A stretch of DNA of 8,989 nt from an uncultured Gammaproteobacteria bacterium (GCA_945788675.1 CALZMY010000019.1:1-8989); one strand, 5' to 3'. Shown: positions 1-7,110, counted from the first letter of the stretch. The notes: generated from the sequence alone by a model not told the origin. Program-made: numbers and translations.

Positions 1-242
1 GTGCCGGAGGTGCCATCGACGGCAATGGCGGCAACCTCGCCCATCGGCACTTCCTTGCTGAGCGCTTCCAGCAGTTCACACACCGTCTTCCACCAGATCC
101 AGCCGTTCTGCTCGATGCGCACGCCATCGTGCTCAGGTGACTGCATCGCGACATGGTGCGCCGCCACCTGTTCACCCTGTGCGTCGATGACGACCGCACG
201 GCAGCCGCTGGTGCCAACATCGATGCCTAGATAGAGTGCCAT
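1..242 (-). CDS. FGGY-family carbohydrate kinase, N-terminal part (cut by window edge)
   Basis: Reading the minus strand from the ATG at 242 gives 80 codons that stay open to the window edge. The protein starts MALYLGIDVGTSGCRAVVID, the phosphate-1 loop of the actin-like FGGY sugar kinases. It later shows EQNGWIWW (residues 44-51) and ends at AVDGTSG (74-80), the sugar-site segment where this family has DGTS. The family phosphorylates sugars or polyols (xylulose, ribulose, glycerol) with ATP in the cytoplasm. DGTS followed by G recalls the D-ribulokinase/xylulokinase-like branch, but 80 of roughly 450-500 residues cannot fix the substrate. It lies 47 bp downstream of queF on the same strand and may be cotranscribed with it. 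No clear Shine-Dalgarno precedes the ATG. The start is set by the usual position of the GIDxGT motif near residue 6. Confidence 0.88.
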   Translation of the reverse strand, partial: MALYLGIDVGTSGCRAVVIDAQGEQVAAHHVAMQSPEHDGVRIEQNGWIWWKTVCELLEALSKEVPMGEVAAIAVDGTSG

Positions 243-289
243 GGTAAGTTAGGTTCTGTCTGGGCTGATTGCGTACGATTAGGTTGGGC

Positions 290-679
290 TTACGGCAGGT
301 GCACCGGCTCGGGTGCGATCCAGTCCGGGTTGCGATGCTCGGCAACGACGTTGGTGTAGACGCCGCCGCGCACATTGAACTCGGCGGTAACGCGCATGAA
401 CCTTGGATCGCAGGCAGCGACAAAGTCGTTTAACATCTGATTGGTGACCGCCTCGTGGAAGGCGCCTTCATCGCGAAAGGACCAGATGTACATCTTCAGC
501 GCCTTTAATTCGATGCAATTTCTGTCTGGAACGTAGTCGATGTTGATGGTCGCAAAATCGGGCTGGCCGGTCTTGGGGCAGAGGCAGGTGAATTCTGGAA
601 TGCTAATGTGAATGGTGTAATCACGACCCTGATTGGGGTTTTCAAAGGTCTCGAGTGCTTTACTTGGTGTGCTTGCCAT
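290..679 (-). CDS. queF: NADPH-dependent 7-cyano-7-deazaguanine (preQ0) reductase QueF, short form
   Basis: This 129-aa cytoplasmic enzyme reduces the nitrile of preQ0 to the amine preQ1 using NADPH, a step in making the tRNA nucleoside queuosine. The sequence has FTCLCPKTGQPDF (residues 30-42), which carries the nucleophilic Cys34 and general-acid Asp41. It also has the QueF signature ELKALKMY (57-64) and the FHE pair (His75, Glu76) of the substrate pocket. The length matches the single-domain (Bacillus YkvM-like) class and not the ~280-aa E. coli class. I chose the ATG at 679 because MASTPSKALETF is a typical start for this class. A longer frame from a TTG at 712 adds 11 residues that look like untranslated leader. 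The Shine-Dalgarno is weak (AAGG about 16 nt upstream). The gene is divergent from smc. Confidence 0.95.
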   Translation of the reverse strand: MASTPSKALETFENPNQGRDYTIHISIPEFTCLCPKTGQPDFATINIDYVPDRNCIELKALKMYIWSFRDEGAFHEAVTNQMLNDFVAACDPRFMRVTAEFNVRGGVYTNVVAEHRNPDWIAPEPVHLP

Positions 680-922
680 GGGTTGTCTTGCGGTGCCTTG
701 ATGTGCAGTCAATTCTCTAAATATTTTTTAACTTATTGTAACTATAGGTTAAAACTCGTTTAAATTGGCTTGTCATCAATGCCCGGGGTTACTCCTTCAA
801 TTAATATCAGATAAACAGAGCGCATAAAATAACAGATAATTAATGGCGGATCTCGTATAGCGTAAATTTATAGGACTTTCAGGCTTGTCTTGCGAGGTCT
901 TTATCATGTATCTTCCTGTGCC
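680..922. promoter_or_regulatory. Divergent intergenic region between queF and smc
   Basis: This 243-bp AT-rich region must carry the promoters of both queF (leftward) and smc (rightward). It contains a dyad with arms 726-736 and 744-754 (11 pairs including one G-U, 7-nt loop). No run of T follows on the plus strand, so it does not read as a terminator. A 7-bp direct repeat CAGATAA occurs at 808-814 and 833-839, and AATTAAT at 799-805 and 838-844. For queF, TACAAT on the minus strand inside the dyad is a possible -10, but its -35 is poor. No riboswitch-like structure was recognised. Confidence 0.4.
801..830 (+). promoter_or_regulatory. Candidate sigma-70 promoter for smc
   Basis: TTAATA at 801-806 matches the -35 consensus at 4 of 6 positions. 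TAAAAT at 825-830 matches the -10 at 5 of 6, with an 18-bp spacer. A transcript starting near 837 would have a leader of about 85 nt before the smc ATG. AT-rich DNA offers many such matches, so this is only the best candidate seen. Confidence 0.25.
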
Positions 923-3900
923 ATGCAGCTGCAGAAAATTAAACTCGCCGGTTTTAAATCATTTGTAGATCCCACCACCTTGTCGATGCCTAGTCAGCTG
1001 ATCGGTGTTGTTGGGCCGAATGGTTGTGGTAAATCAAATGTGATCGACGCAGTTCGCTGGGTGATGGGCGAAAGCTCGGCCAAAAATCTGCGAGGTGATT
1101 CACTCGCCGATGTCATCTTTAATGGTTCATCGGGGCGTAAACCGGTCGGCGCAGCGATGGTCGAGCTGGTATTTAATAACTCGCAAGGGCGGCTCGGTGG
1201 CGAATATGCCAAATATGCTGAGATTTCAGTCAAACGTCAGATTACGCGTGACGGTAAGTCCAGTTATTTCCTGAACGGTAGCAAGTGCCGCCGCCGCGAT
1301 ATTACGGATGTCTTTCTCGGTACCGGTCTGGGACCGCGTAGCTATTCGATCATTGAGCAGGGCATGATTTCGCGTCTGATCGAGGCTAAACCCGAAGACC
1401 TGCGTGTCTTTATCGAAGAGGCGGCGGGCATCTCCAAGTATAAAGAGCGTCGCCGTGAGACCGAGACGCGCATTCGTCATACTAAGGAAAATATCAGTAG
1501 AATCGATGACCTGGTAGGTGAACTTGATAAACGACTGCAGACTTTGCAGCGTCAGGCCAAGACCGCCGAGAAGTATAAAGTGATGAAGCAGGAAGAGCGC
1601 TTGATAAAGGCGCAGCTGTTGGCGCTGCGTCACCAGGGGCTTGATGGCGAGGCGCAGCATAAGGGGCAGGCGATCCAGGGTCGCGAGACCGCGCTCGAGG
1701 CGCAGATCGCGGAGCAGCGCACCACCGAGGCCGAGATCGAAAAACAACGCGTCAATCACGCCGAAGCCAACGAACATTTCAATCAGGTGCAGGGCCAGTT
1801 TTATAGTATTGGTGCCGACATTGCACGTGTCGAGCAGACCATCCAGCACATGCAGGAGAAGCGCGAAGAAAATCAGCTGGAACTTGAACAGACACTCCAG
1901 TCTCTGACCGAGGGTAAGGTTCATCTCGAGCATGACCAGCGACAGATTGAAGAGATCAATGCATCACTGGAGACCAGCGACCCGCAGTTTCACGCCGCTG
2001 AGGCACAGGCGAAGATCTCGACCGAGGCGTTGAATGAAGTCGAAGAGAGTCGACGCAGCTGGCAGGAGGAGTGGGAGGCGTTTAATAGTGCGGTGGCGAG
2101 TAAGACGCAGCAATCTGAGGTTGAACGTACCCGTATCATCCATCTCGAGGATGATATGTCGCGCCAGCAAAAACGACTGTTGCGGCTGGAAGAAGAGCAC
2201 CACGGTCTCGATGCCGCTGATCTCAAAGAAGAGGTGGCCACCCTTAGTGAGCAGTCTGCCGAGAGCAGTGCACAGCTCGAAGGGTTGCAGCAAGAGGTGC
2301 ATGGTCTACTGAGTGAAATCAGCCAGCAACGCGAAAGTAATACTGGAACTACCCGTGAACTGGGGGATGCACGTCGTCACCTGCAAGAATTACAGAAAAC
2401 ACACGCCTCGCTGGAGGCGCTGCAAAAGGCGGCGCTCGGTAAACAGCAGGGTGCGGTAACGACCTGGCTGGAAGAACATAACCTCGATGACGTACGTCGT
2501 CTCGCCGAGACGCTTGAGGTCGATAATGGTTGGGAGCGAGCGGTCGAAACCGTGCTCGGCCACAACCTGGAGGCGCTCTGTGTTGATGGTGTCGAATGCA
2601 TTACCGATCACCTCGCATCACTCCAGCAGGGATCGTTAGCTGTCTTTGATATTCAGGCGAAACCTGCCGCCACATCCCGCTCGATTGGTTCGCCGCTGGC
2701 GAGTGTGGTGCAGGCTGCGTGGTCGCTCGAAGGACTCTTTTCCGGGGTCTATGCAGTAGACACGCTGGAAGATGCGCTGGCACTGCGCGGGCAGTTGCAG
2801 GCGCAGGAGTCGGTGGTGACGCGTGATGGCATCTGGGTCGGTCCTGACTGGTTACGTGTCGTTCGCGGCGGTGATGAAGAGGGTAGTATTCTTATTAGAG
2901 AACAGGAGCTTAAGCTCGTTTCTCAGAATCTGGATGAGGCGGAAGGGCAGCTCGCTCAGCTAGAGCAGACGCTTGAAGAGGGACAGTTTAAACTGGCCGC
3001 GCTCGAAGAACAGCGCGAGACGCTGCAGAGCAACATCAACCAGACGGCACATAAAAATGCCGAGGTGCGTTCACAGTTGAGTAGCAAAAATGCCCGCCTG
3101 GAACAGGTCGAGGCGAGAAAGCAGCGCCTGCTGGATGAGATTGAAGAGATTCGAGCGCATAACGAAAAGGGTAGCGAAGAGCTTGTGATTGCCCGCGAAC
3201 GCCTCGAGTTGGTGATGGCGGAGATGGCAGAACATGAGGCACAGCGCATCGCCTTTGGTGAGCAGCGTGAAGCGCTACGTGCCATGCTCGAAGAACGTCG
3301 CCAGCAGGCGCAAACAGATCGCGATACCGCACGTGAATTCATGTTGAGAATCGATTCGATGCGTACCCAGCTGGGCACGTTGACGAGTAACTCTGAGCGC
3401 ATGCAGCGCCAGATGGCCCATATGGAACGTCGACGGGAGGAGCTGACCACGGCGCTGGAAGAGGGTGTCGAGCCGCTTGAGACGGGCAAGCTTGAGCTGG
3501 AAGCATTTCTGGAGAAGCGGCTGCTGGTCGAAGGCGAGCTGAGTGAGGTGCGTCGTCAGGTGGAAGCGTGTGATCATGAGCTGCGTCAGCTCGGTAGTCG
3601 TCGAAGTGAAATCGAACAGCAGGTGCAGACGATTCGCAGTGAGTTAGAGCAGATGCGCATGGCGTGGCAGGAGATCAAGGTGCGTCGCGAGACGTTGCAG
3701 GAGCAGATCGACGAATCACAATATACGCTGGAGCAACTGCTGGCCGAGATGCCGCAAGAGGCCAATGAGGCGGAGTGGGCGAAACAGGCGGAAGAGATGG
3801 AGCGCCGTATACAGCGCCTCGGTGCAATCAACCTTGCCGCGATTGAAGAGTACACTGAGCAGTCGGAGCGCAAGACCTACCTCGATTCACAACTGGTCGA

Positions 3901-4432
3901 TCTCAACGAGGCACTGGAGACCCTGGAGAACGCGATTCGCAAGATCGACCATGAGACGCGTACCCGTTTTAAAGATACTTTCGAGAAGGTCAACGACAAA
4001 CTGCAGGAGCTTTTTCCACGCCTCTTTGGGGGTGGTAGTGCGCGCCTGGAGATGACCAGTGACGATATTCTTGAAGCGGGTGTCACCATTATGGCCCATC
4101 CACCGGGCAAGCGTAACAGCAGTATTCATCTGCTTTCCGGTGGTGAAAAGGCACTGACTGCCGTGGCGATGGTTTTTGCGATTTTTGAGCTGAACCCGGC
4201 ACCGTTCTGTATCCTCGATGAGGTCGATGCGCCACTCGATGATAACAACACCATCCGTTTCAGCCAGATGGTGAAAGAGATGTCCGACCGCGTGCAGTTT
4301 ATCTTCATCACCCATAACAAGATTACGATGGAGATCTCTAATCAGCTCGTCGGTGTTACGATGCATGAACCGGGGGTTTCGCGCCTGGTAGCGGTGGATG
4401 TGGCTGAGGCGATGGAGTTGGTGGCAGTTTAA
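923..4432 (+). CDS. smc: Chromosome segregation protein SMC (condensin ATPase)
   Basis: This 1169-aa SMC is an ABC-type ATPase that dimerises and, with ScpA and ScpB, extrudes DNA loops to organise and segregate the chromosome. The N-terminal head has Walker A GPNGCGKSN (residues 31-39) and the Q-loop glutamine in IIEQGMISRL (Gln146). Long Glu/Arg/Gln-rich coiled coils flank a hinge of about residues 506-655, with GWERAVETVLGHNLEALCVD as its conserved entry. The C-terminal head has the ABC signature LLSGGEKAL (1070-1078), Walker B ILDEVDAPLDD (from 1097, catalytic Glu1100) and the switch histidine in FITHNK (His1131). All motifs are intact and the length is normal. The start at 923 gives MQLQKIKLAGFKSF, the standard SMC N-terminus. 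A TTG at 890 would add 11 unconserved residues. No Shine-Dalgarno precedes 923. scpA and scpB are not in the window, and zipA does not follow. Confidence 0.98.
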   Translation: MQLQKIKLAGFKSFVDPTTLSMPSQLIGVVGPNGCGKSNVIDAVRWVMGESSAKNLRGDSLADVIFNGSSGRKPVGAAMVELVFNNSQGRLGGEYAKYAEISVKRQITRDGKSSYFLNGSKCRRRDITDVFLGTGLGPRSYSIIEQGMISRLIEAKPEDLRVFIEEAAGISKYKERRRETETRIRHTKENISRIDDLVGELDKRLQTLQRQAKTAEKYKVMKQEERLIKAQLLALRHQGLDGEAQHKGQAIQGRETALEAQIAEQRTTEAEIEKQRVNHAEANEHFNQVQGQFYSIGADIARVEQTIQHMQEKREENQLELEQTLQSLTEGKVHLEHDQRQIEEINASLETSDPQFHAAEAQAKISTEALNEVEESRRSWQEEWEAFNSAVASKTQQSEVERTRIIHLEDDMSRQQKRLLRLEEEHHGLDAADLKEEVATLSEQSAESSAQLEGLQQEVHGLLSEISQQRESNTGTTRELGDARRHLQELQKTHASLEALQKAALGKQQGAVTTWLEEHNLDDVRRLAETLEVDNGWERAVETVLGHNLEALCVDGVECITDHLASLQQGSLAVFDIQAKPAATSRSIGSPLASVVQAAWSLEGLFSGVYAVDTLEDALALRGQLQAQESVVTRDGIWVGPDWLRVVRGGDEEGSILIREQELKLVSQNLDEAEGQLAQLEQTLEEGQFKLAALEEQRETLQSNINQTAHKNAEVRSQLSSKNARLEQVEARKQRLLDEIEEIRAHNEKGSEELVIARERLELVMAEMAEHEAQRIAFGEQREALRAMLEERRQQAQTDRDTAREFMLRIDSMRTQLGTLTSNSERMQRQMAHMERRREELTTALEEGVEPLETGKLELEAFLEKRLLVEGELSEVRRQVEACDHELRQLGSRRSEIEQQVQTIRSELEQMRMAWQEIKVRRETLQEQIDESQYTLEQLLAEMPQEANEAEWAKQAEEMERRIQRLGAINLAAIEEYTEQSERKTYLDSQLVDLNEALETLENAIRKIDHETRTRFKDTFEKVNDKLQELFPRLFGGGSARLEMTSDDILEAGVTIMAHPPGKRNSSIHLLSGGEKALTAVAMVFAIFELNPAPFCILDEVDAPLDDNNTIRFSQMVKEMSDRVQFIFITHNKITMEISNQLVGVTMHEPGVSRLVAVDVAEAMELVAV

Positions 4433-4433
4433 C

Positions 4434-4499
4434 GACTATCTTTACTGGCGAGGTTTATTGAAGATAGTCTCCTCGCACTTCAGCTTTTCTTGAAGATAG
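4434..4499 (+). promoter_or_regulatory. Competing inverted repeats in the smc 3' spacer
   Basis: Segment a (4434-4444, GACTATCTTTA) can pair with a' (4459-4469) over 11 positions with one G-U. It can instead pair with a'' (4491-4499) over 9 positions with one G-U, because TTGAAGATAG is repeated directly at 4458-4467 and 4490-4499. A second exact pair, b (4448-4453, GCGAGG) and b' (4471-4476, CCTCGC), cannot form together with a:a' but nests inside a:a''. No U-run follows the a:a' hairpin, so it is not a standard intrinsic terminator. It could be a processing or attenuation structure between smc and the next gene, 15 nt before that gene's Shine-Dalgarno. The function is inferred. Confidence 0.35.
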
Positions 4500-4514
4500 C
4501 AGCATTCAACTTTT

Positions 4515-4520
4515 GGAGAG
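4515..4520 (+). promoter_or_regulatory. Ribosome binding site that fixes the start at 4526
   Basis: GGAGAG lies 5 nt before the ATG at 4526, with its GGAG core 7 nt away. This selects the ATG over the upstream in-frame TTG at 4490, which has no such site. Confidence 0.8.
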
Positions 4521-4525
4521 TGCTA

Positions 4526-5332
4526 ATGTCGGTCGATAAGCGTGATGGTAATCATTCCAGTAGTGGTGGCTTGCTGTCTGGGTTGCTCATCGGTGTTGTT
4601 CTGACCTTTCTTTATGTGAAATATGATTTCGCTCTTCCTTCGTGGTTGCAACCGGCTGAAAAAGTTAAGGGCTTCTTTGTTACCACGACTGCGTCACTCT
4701 CTGCTGGTGACAGTGATCTTGATGAGCTACAGCGTGAAATCGCTGTAAAGATGAAGGAGAGTTCTGATTACTATACAAACATTGATGACTCGCTTGGAAA
4801 ATTCATTACCGAAGAGATCATCTGGCGCGACAGAACCAAACGAACCTTAAAGCTCCTTCAGGATCTGGTGAAAAATTTAGATAGTCATTCTGGATCTCAG
4901 TCGAGTGGAGTGAATAGATCCATTGAGAGGCTGCTTCATGCAGTGCCTCAACAGACAAAAAATGAGCAGAAGTTTGCGTACCAATACCTACAAAATCGAT
5001 TTCCAGGGCTTAGTGATGCTGAAATCGTTGAGGAGTTAAAACGGATCTCTCTGACCGATCTATTTCAAATTTCGTATCCATCATCAAGAATTGTCTTTGC
5101 TTTATCTCTACCCGGTACTGCCAGGATAGATATATACGATGGCTCCAGACAGAAGGTTAAGACGCTACTTGATGCAGAACTTCCAGGTGGCCAGTTCCGG
5201 CTCTACTGGGATTTTACTAATGACGATGGCGAATCACTCGCTACTAATGCTATTTATAGTTACGAAATTTATCTGGATGGAGTTCAAACAAGGACAGAGA
5301 TTATGGAGGTGCCAGGGGTAGTGTGGAATTAG
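4526..5332 (+). CDS. Membrane-anchored protein with C-terminal FlgD-like Ig domain, function unknown
   Basis: I do not recognise this 268-aa protein as a named family. A short polar N-terminus is followed by one hydrophobic helix (about residues 15-31, GLLSGLLIGVVLTFLYV). A Ser/Asp-rich and then helical middle follows (about 62-180, charged, possibly coiled). The C-terminal strand-rich module (about 185-262) carries IDIYDGSRQKVKTLL, PGGQFRLYWDF and GESLATNAIYSYEIYLDG. This is the pattern of the FlgD Ig-like fold (hook-capping protein and many secreted proteins), in which W-D and G-x-Y positions are conserved. I infer an inner-membrane anchor with the Ig module in the periplasm. The gene follows smc by 93 bp on the same strand and converges with the EAL gene 48 bp downstream. 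It is more AT-rich than smc. Full FlgD is unlikely: FlgD has no membrane helix, and no flagellar genes are adjacent. Confidence 0.8.
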   Translation: MSVDKRDGNHSSSGGLLSGLLIGVVLTFLYVKYDFALPSWLQPAEKVKGFFVTTTASLSAGDSDLDELQREIAVKMKESSDYYTNIDDSLGKFITEEIIWRDRTKRTLKLLQDLVKNLDSHSGSQSSGVNRSIERLLHAVPQQTKNEQKFAYQYLQNRFPGLSDAEIVEELKRISLTDLFQISYPSSRIVFALSLPGTARIDIYDGSRQKVKTLLDAELPGGQFRLYWDFTNDDGESLATNAIYSYEIYLDGVQTRTEIMEVPGVVWN

Positions 5333-5380
5333 CTGGAACAGATCTGCTCTGAACTTCTACAGTTTAGCCCATTTCGCTTC

Positions 5381-6697
5381 TTATTTAAGAAAGCTTGTAT
5401 CGGCAGCTTTAAGCGTCGACTCCGGGTGTCCAAATAAAAATCCCTGTCCATATTTGACCCCGAACGATTTAAGCATTTCGTATTCTTCTTTGCTTTCAAT
5501 GCCTTCAGCAATCACATTTGAACCCAAATTATCGGCCAGGTTTACCATCGCCTTGATCAACTGCTGCTTGATGTAACTCTCATGCACATTTCTGACCAGG
5601 GAAATATCAATTTTCATGAAACCAGGATTCAGTTCCATGATTCTTTCCAGGTCAGAATAACCCGCACCAATGTCGTCGTTGGCATGGACGATGCCGATAT
5701 CTGAATAATCTTTTAATGCGGAGCGAAACAGGTCGTAATTATCAATCGCCATTTTTTCGTTAATTTCGAAAATCACATTTTCAGGTTTAATTTTTATATC
5801 TGAGAGCAGTTCTTCCAGATATTTACCTCTAAACTCCGGGTCATGAATGGTGATGGCGAGGGTATTGACGAAAATCTTTTTGTCTGTGTTCAAGTGTCTA
5901 ATCGCATCGAATGCCTTTTTTCGACATAAAGAATCGAGTTCAAATGACAGACCAAAATTCGACGCCAGAATAAACAGTATTGTCGGGCATGCAAATTCAG
6001 TACCTTCAGGGCCGCGTGAGAGCGCTTCGTAGCCGAGTACATCGAGGGACTGCATATCAACAATCGGTTGAAAAACTGTTGAGAGACTTTCTTCTATAAT
6101 GATTCTCTGTAACCCGTATTTGCTCTGGTATTCGTGTTTGGCAGCCGAAAATTCGCCCATTTTTTTTGAACTAGAAACAAGCTGCATGATTAATCGCATA
6201 TTATTGATCATTGGGTTTTGCACAATTAGCGCGTAACCAATCCCAACTTTCGAAAGGTGTTTAGTGTAGGGATAAAATAGATCGAAAATTTGTTGTTCGA
6301 TGTGCTTTCGCGTTCGGAGTTCAATCTCTTCGAGGTGGTCGAGCAGTATGGTTTCTTTGTTTCTTGGTGCTGAAAAAAAGATTACGAAGGTGTCCTGGTC
6401 TAATAGATCAATCATCAAAATGTCGTTATCGCGAAAGTCAGCGTGTTTCATTTCTTTAAGCAGGTCTGCTGTCTGGCCCAGCAGCTCGTAGTGCACCAGG
6501 CTTCCGTATTGATATTCAATATGTTTTAACTGGTCAATCTGAATGGTCAGGCATGCAATATAGCCAGAGTTAATCAGCATCGACTCAACATTCGTGTACT
6601 CTTTAACCAGCGTTGCGGTCTCAAGACGATTGTCATGATAAAAATTTTTATGGATCTGCACTGAAATATAGTCGTTATCCTGTTGATCCTTGTTCAT
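5381..6697 (-). CDS. EAL-domain cyclic-di-GMP phosphodiesterase with degenerate GGDEF domain
   Basis: This 438-aa soluble protein should hydrolyse c-di-GMP to pGpG. Residues about 40-185 follow the GGDEF fold (ACLTIQIDQLKHIEYQYG resembles the usual D-D-F-K start). However, LDQDTF (99-104) replaces GGDEF, so cyclase activity is very unlikely and the domain may be regulatory. The EAL domain (about 200-430) keeps the catalytic set by comparison with RocR: Glu224 in YEAL, Asn278, Glu311, Asp341-Asp342 in NDDIGAGYS, Lys362 in KID, Glu398 in IAEG and Gln418 in QGF. The Phe of the usual DDFG loop is Ile343. No membrane segment or PAS/GAF-like sensor is visible. The start at 6697 is preferred because GAGG (6704-6707) sits 6 nt upstream. 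An ATG at 6709 adds four residues and overlaps that site. The gene is divergent from the motor ATPase gene and has a sigma-28-like promoter. Confidence 0.93.
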   Translation of the reverse strand: MNKDQQDNDYISVQIHKNFYHDNRLETATLVKEYTNVESMLINSGYIACLTIQIDQLKHIEYQYGSLVHYELLGQTADLLKEMKHADFRDNDILMIDLLDQDTFVIFFSAPRNKETILLDHLEEIELRTRKHIEQQIFDLFYPYTKHLSKVGIGYALIVQNPMINNMRLIMQLVSSSKKMGEFSAAKHEYQSKYGLQRIIIEESLSTVFQPIVDMQSLDVLGYEALSRGPEGTEFACPTILFILASNFGLSFELDSLCRKKAFDAIRHLNTDKKIFVNTLAITIHDPEFRGKYLEELLSDIKIKPENVIFEINEKMAIDNYDLFRSALKDYSDIGIVHANDDIGAGYSDLERIMELNPGFMKIDISLVRNVHESYIKQQLIKAMVNLADNLGSNVIAEGIESKEEYEMLKSFGVKYGQGFLFGHPESTLKAADTSFLK

Positions 6698-6764
6698 ATA
6701 AAGCCTCATATTTCACTACCCAGTTCATTTTGGTAGTTGCGCTAGTTTTAATCCGTATATAACT

Positions 6765-6791
6765 TTATCGGCAGAATTATTGAGATTCTTA
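6765..6791 (-). promoter_or_regulatory. Sigma-28 (FliA)-type promoter for the EAL gene
   Basis: On the minus strand, TAAG (6791-6788), then 15 nt, then GCCGATAA (6772-6765) matches the FliA consensus TAAA-N15-GCCGATAA. The agreement is 3 of 4 in the -35 and 8 of 8 in the -10, with exact spacing. It points at the EAL gene and predicts a leader of about 60 nt before the ATG at 6697. FliA transcribes late flagellar, chemotaxis and some c-di-GMP genes in gammaproteobacteria. Activity is inferred from sequence only. Confidence 0.65.
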
Positions 6792-6821
6792 CTCGGGAAT
6801 TGCCGTATCTGGGTGGATAAA

Positions 6822-6852
6822 ACCACAATCATTATCGTGATTTATTTGTGGT
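6822..6852. repeat. Imperfect dyad upstream of the EAL promoter
   Basis: Exact 7-bp arms ACCACAA (6822-6828) and TTGTGGT (6846-6852) enclose a second small inverted pair, ATCA (6828-6831) and TGAT (6838-6841). The dyad sits about 30 bp upstream of the sigma-28-like -35. It could be an operator for a dimeric regulator, but no family is recognised. Confidence 0.3.
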
Positions 6853-6937
6853 AATTGACTGTCAAAAACCATGTTTTTATCGCTCAGTGAGTCAACACAG
6901 GGCAAATAAGAGACGTGTCTTAGAACGTTATCAAGAC

Positions 6938-6952
6938 AAAGTGTGTCACTTT
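6938..6952. repeat. Compact 15-bp dyad, possible operator
   Basis: AAAGTG and CACTTT are exact inverted repeats around a TGT centre. The element lies in the divergent region about 170 bp before the ATPase start. The hairpin loop would be only 3 nt and no T-run suits termination, so protein binding is the likelier use, if it has one. Confidence 0.25.
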
Positions 6953-7110
6953 TAGTCGATTTATGATCGAGTTTCTGGATTGCATGCCGAAAACCATTTG
7001 ACGGGTTTATTTAATAGGCTCGTGTTCCCATTTTTTATAAAACGTGGGATTAATCGTGAAACATAACATGCTATGTCTTATCTGAATAAATCGGAAATAA
7101 ATGGGAAGAT

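Noticed and set aside
290..712. Longer QueF start at TTG 712.
   Set aside because: The 11 added residues do not resemble QueF, and the ATG at 679 gives the usual N-terminus and length.
726..754. Hairpin in the queF-smc region as a terminator.
   Set aside because: Both flanking genes point away from it, and no suitable T-run follows on the plus strand.
890..922. N-terminal extension of SMC from TTG 890.
   Set aside because: SMC proteins begin at the MxLxxIKLxGFKSF segment, which starts at 923, and no ribosome site supports 890.
2956..3489. Long minus-strand open frame inside smc (177 codons, Ser/Arg-rich), and similar ones elsewhere in smc.
   Set aside because: Low-complexity Ser/Arg/Cys translation opposite Glu/Arg coiled-coil codons is a typical shadow, with no motif or ribosome site.
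1500..3800. Repetitive Glu/Gln/Arg codons in smc as a tandem DNA repeat.
   Set aside because: There is no fixed period in the DNA. This is ordinary coiled-coil composition.
4434..4469. Strong hairpin after smc read as an intrinsic terminator.
   Set aside because: The stem is followed by TCCTCGC and not by a run of T.
4490..4525. Upstream TTG start for the FlgD-Ig-like protein.
   Set aside because: GGAGAG lies immediately before the ATG at 4526, and the TTG lies in the inverted-repeat region without a ribosome site.
6695..6709. EAL protein start at ATG 6709.
   Set aside because: It overlaps the GAGG that is well placed for the ATG at 6697. It remains possible but would add only four residues.
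6896..6906. CACAGGGCAAA resembles the start of a GEMM-I c-di-GMP riboswitch, tempting in this context.
   Set aside because: The downstream GGGACGCAAAGCC-type segment and the tetraloop receptor are absent, so the match is only a short string.
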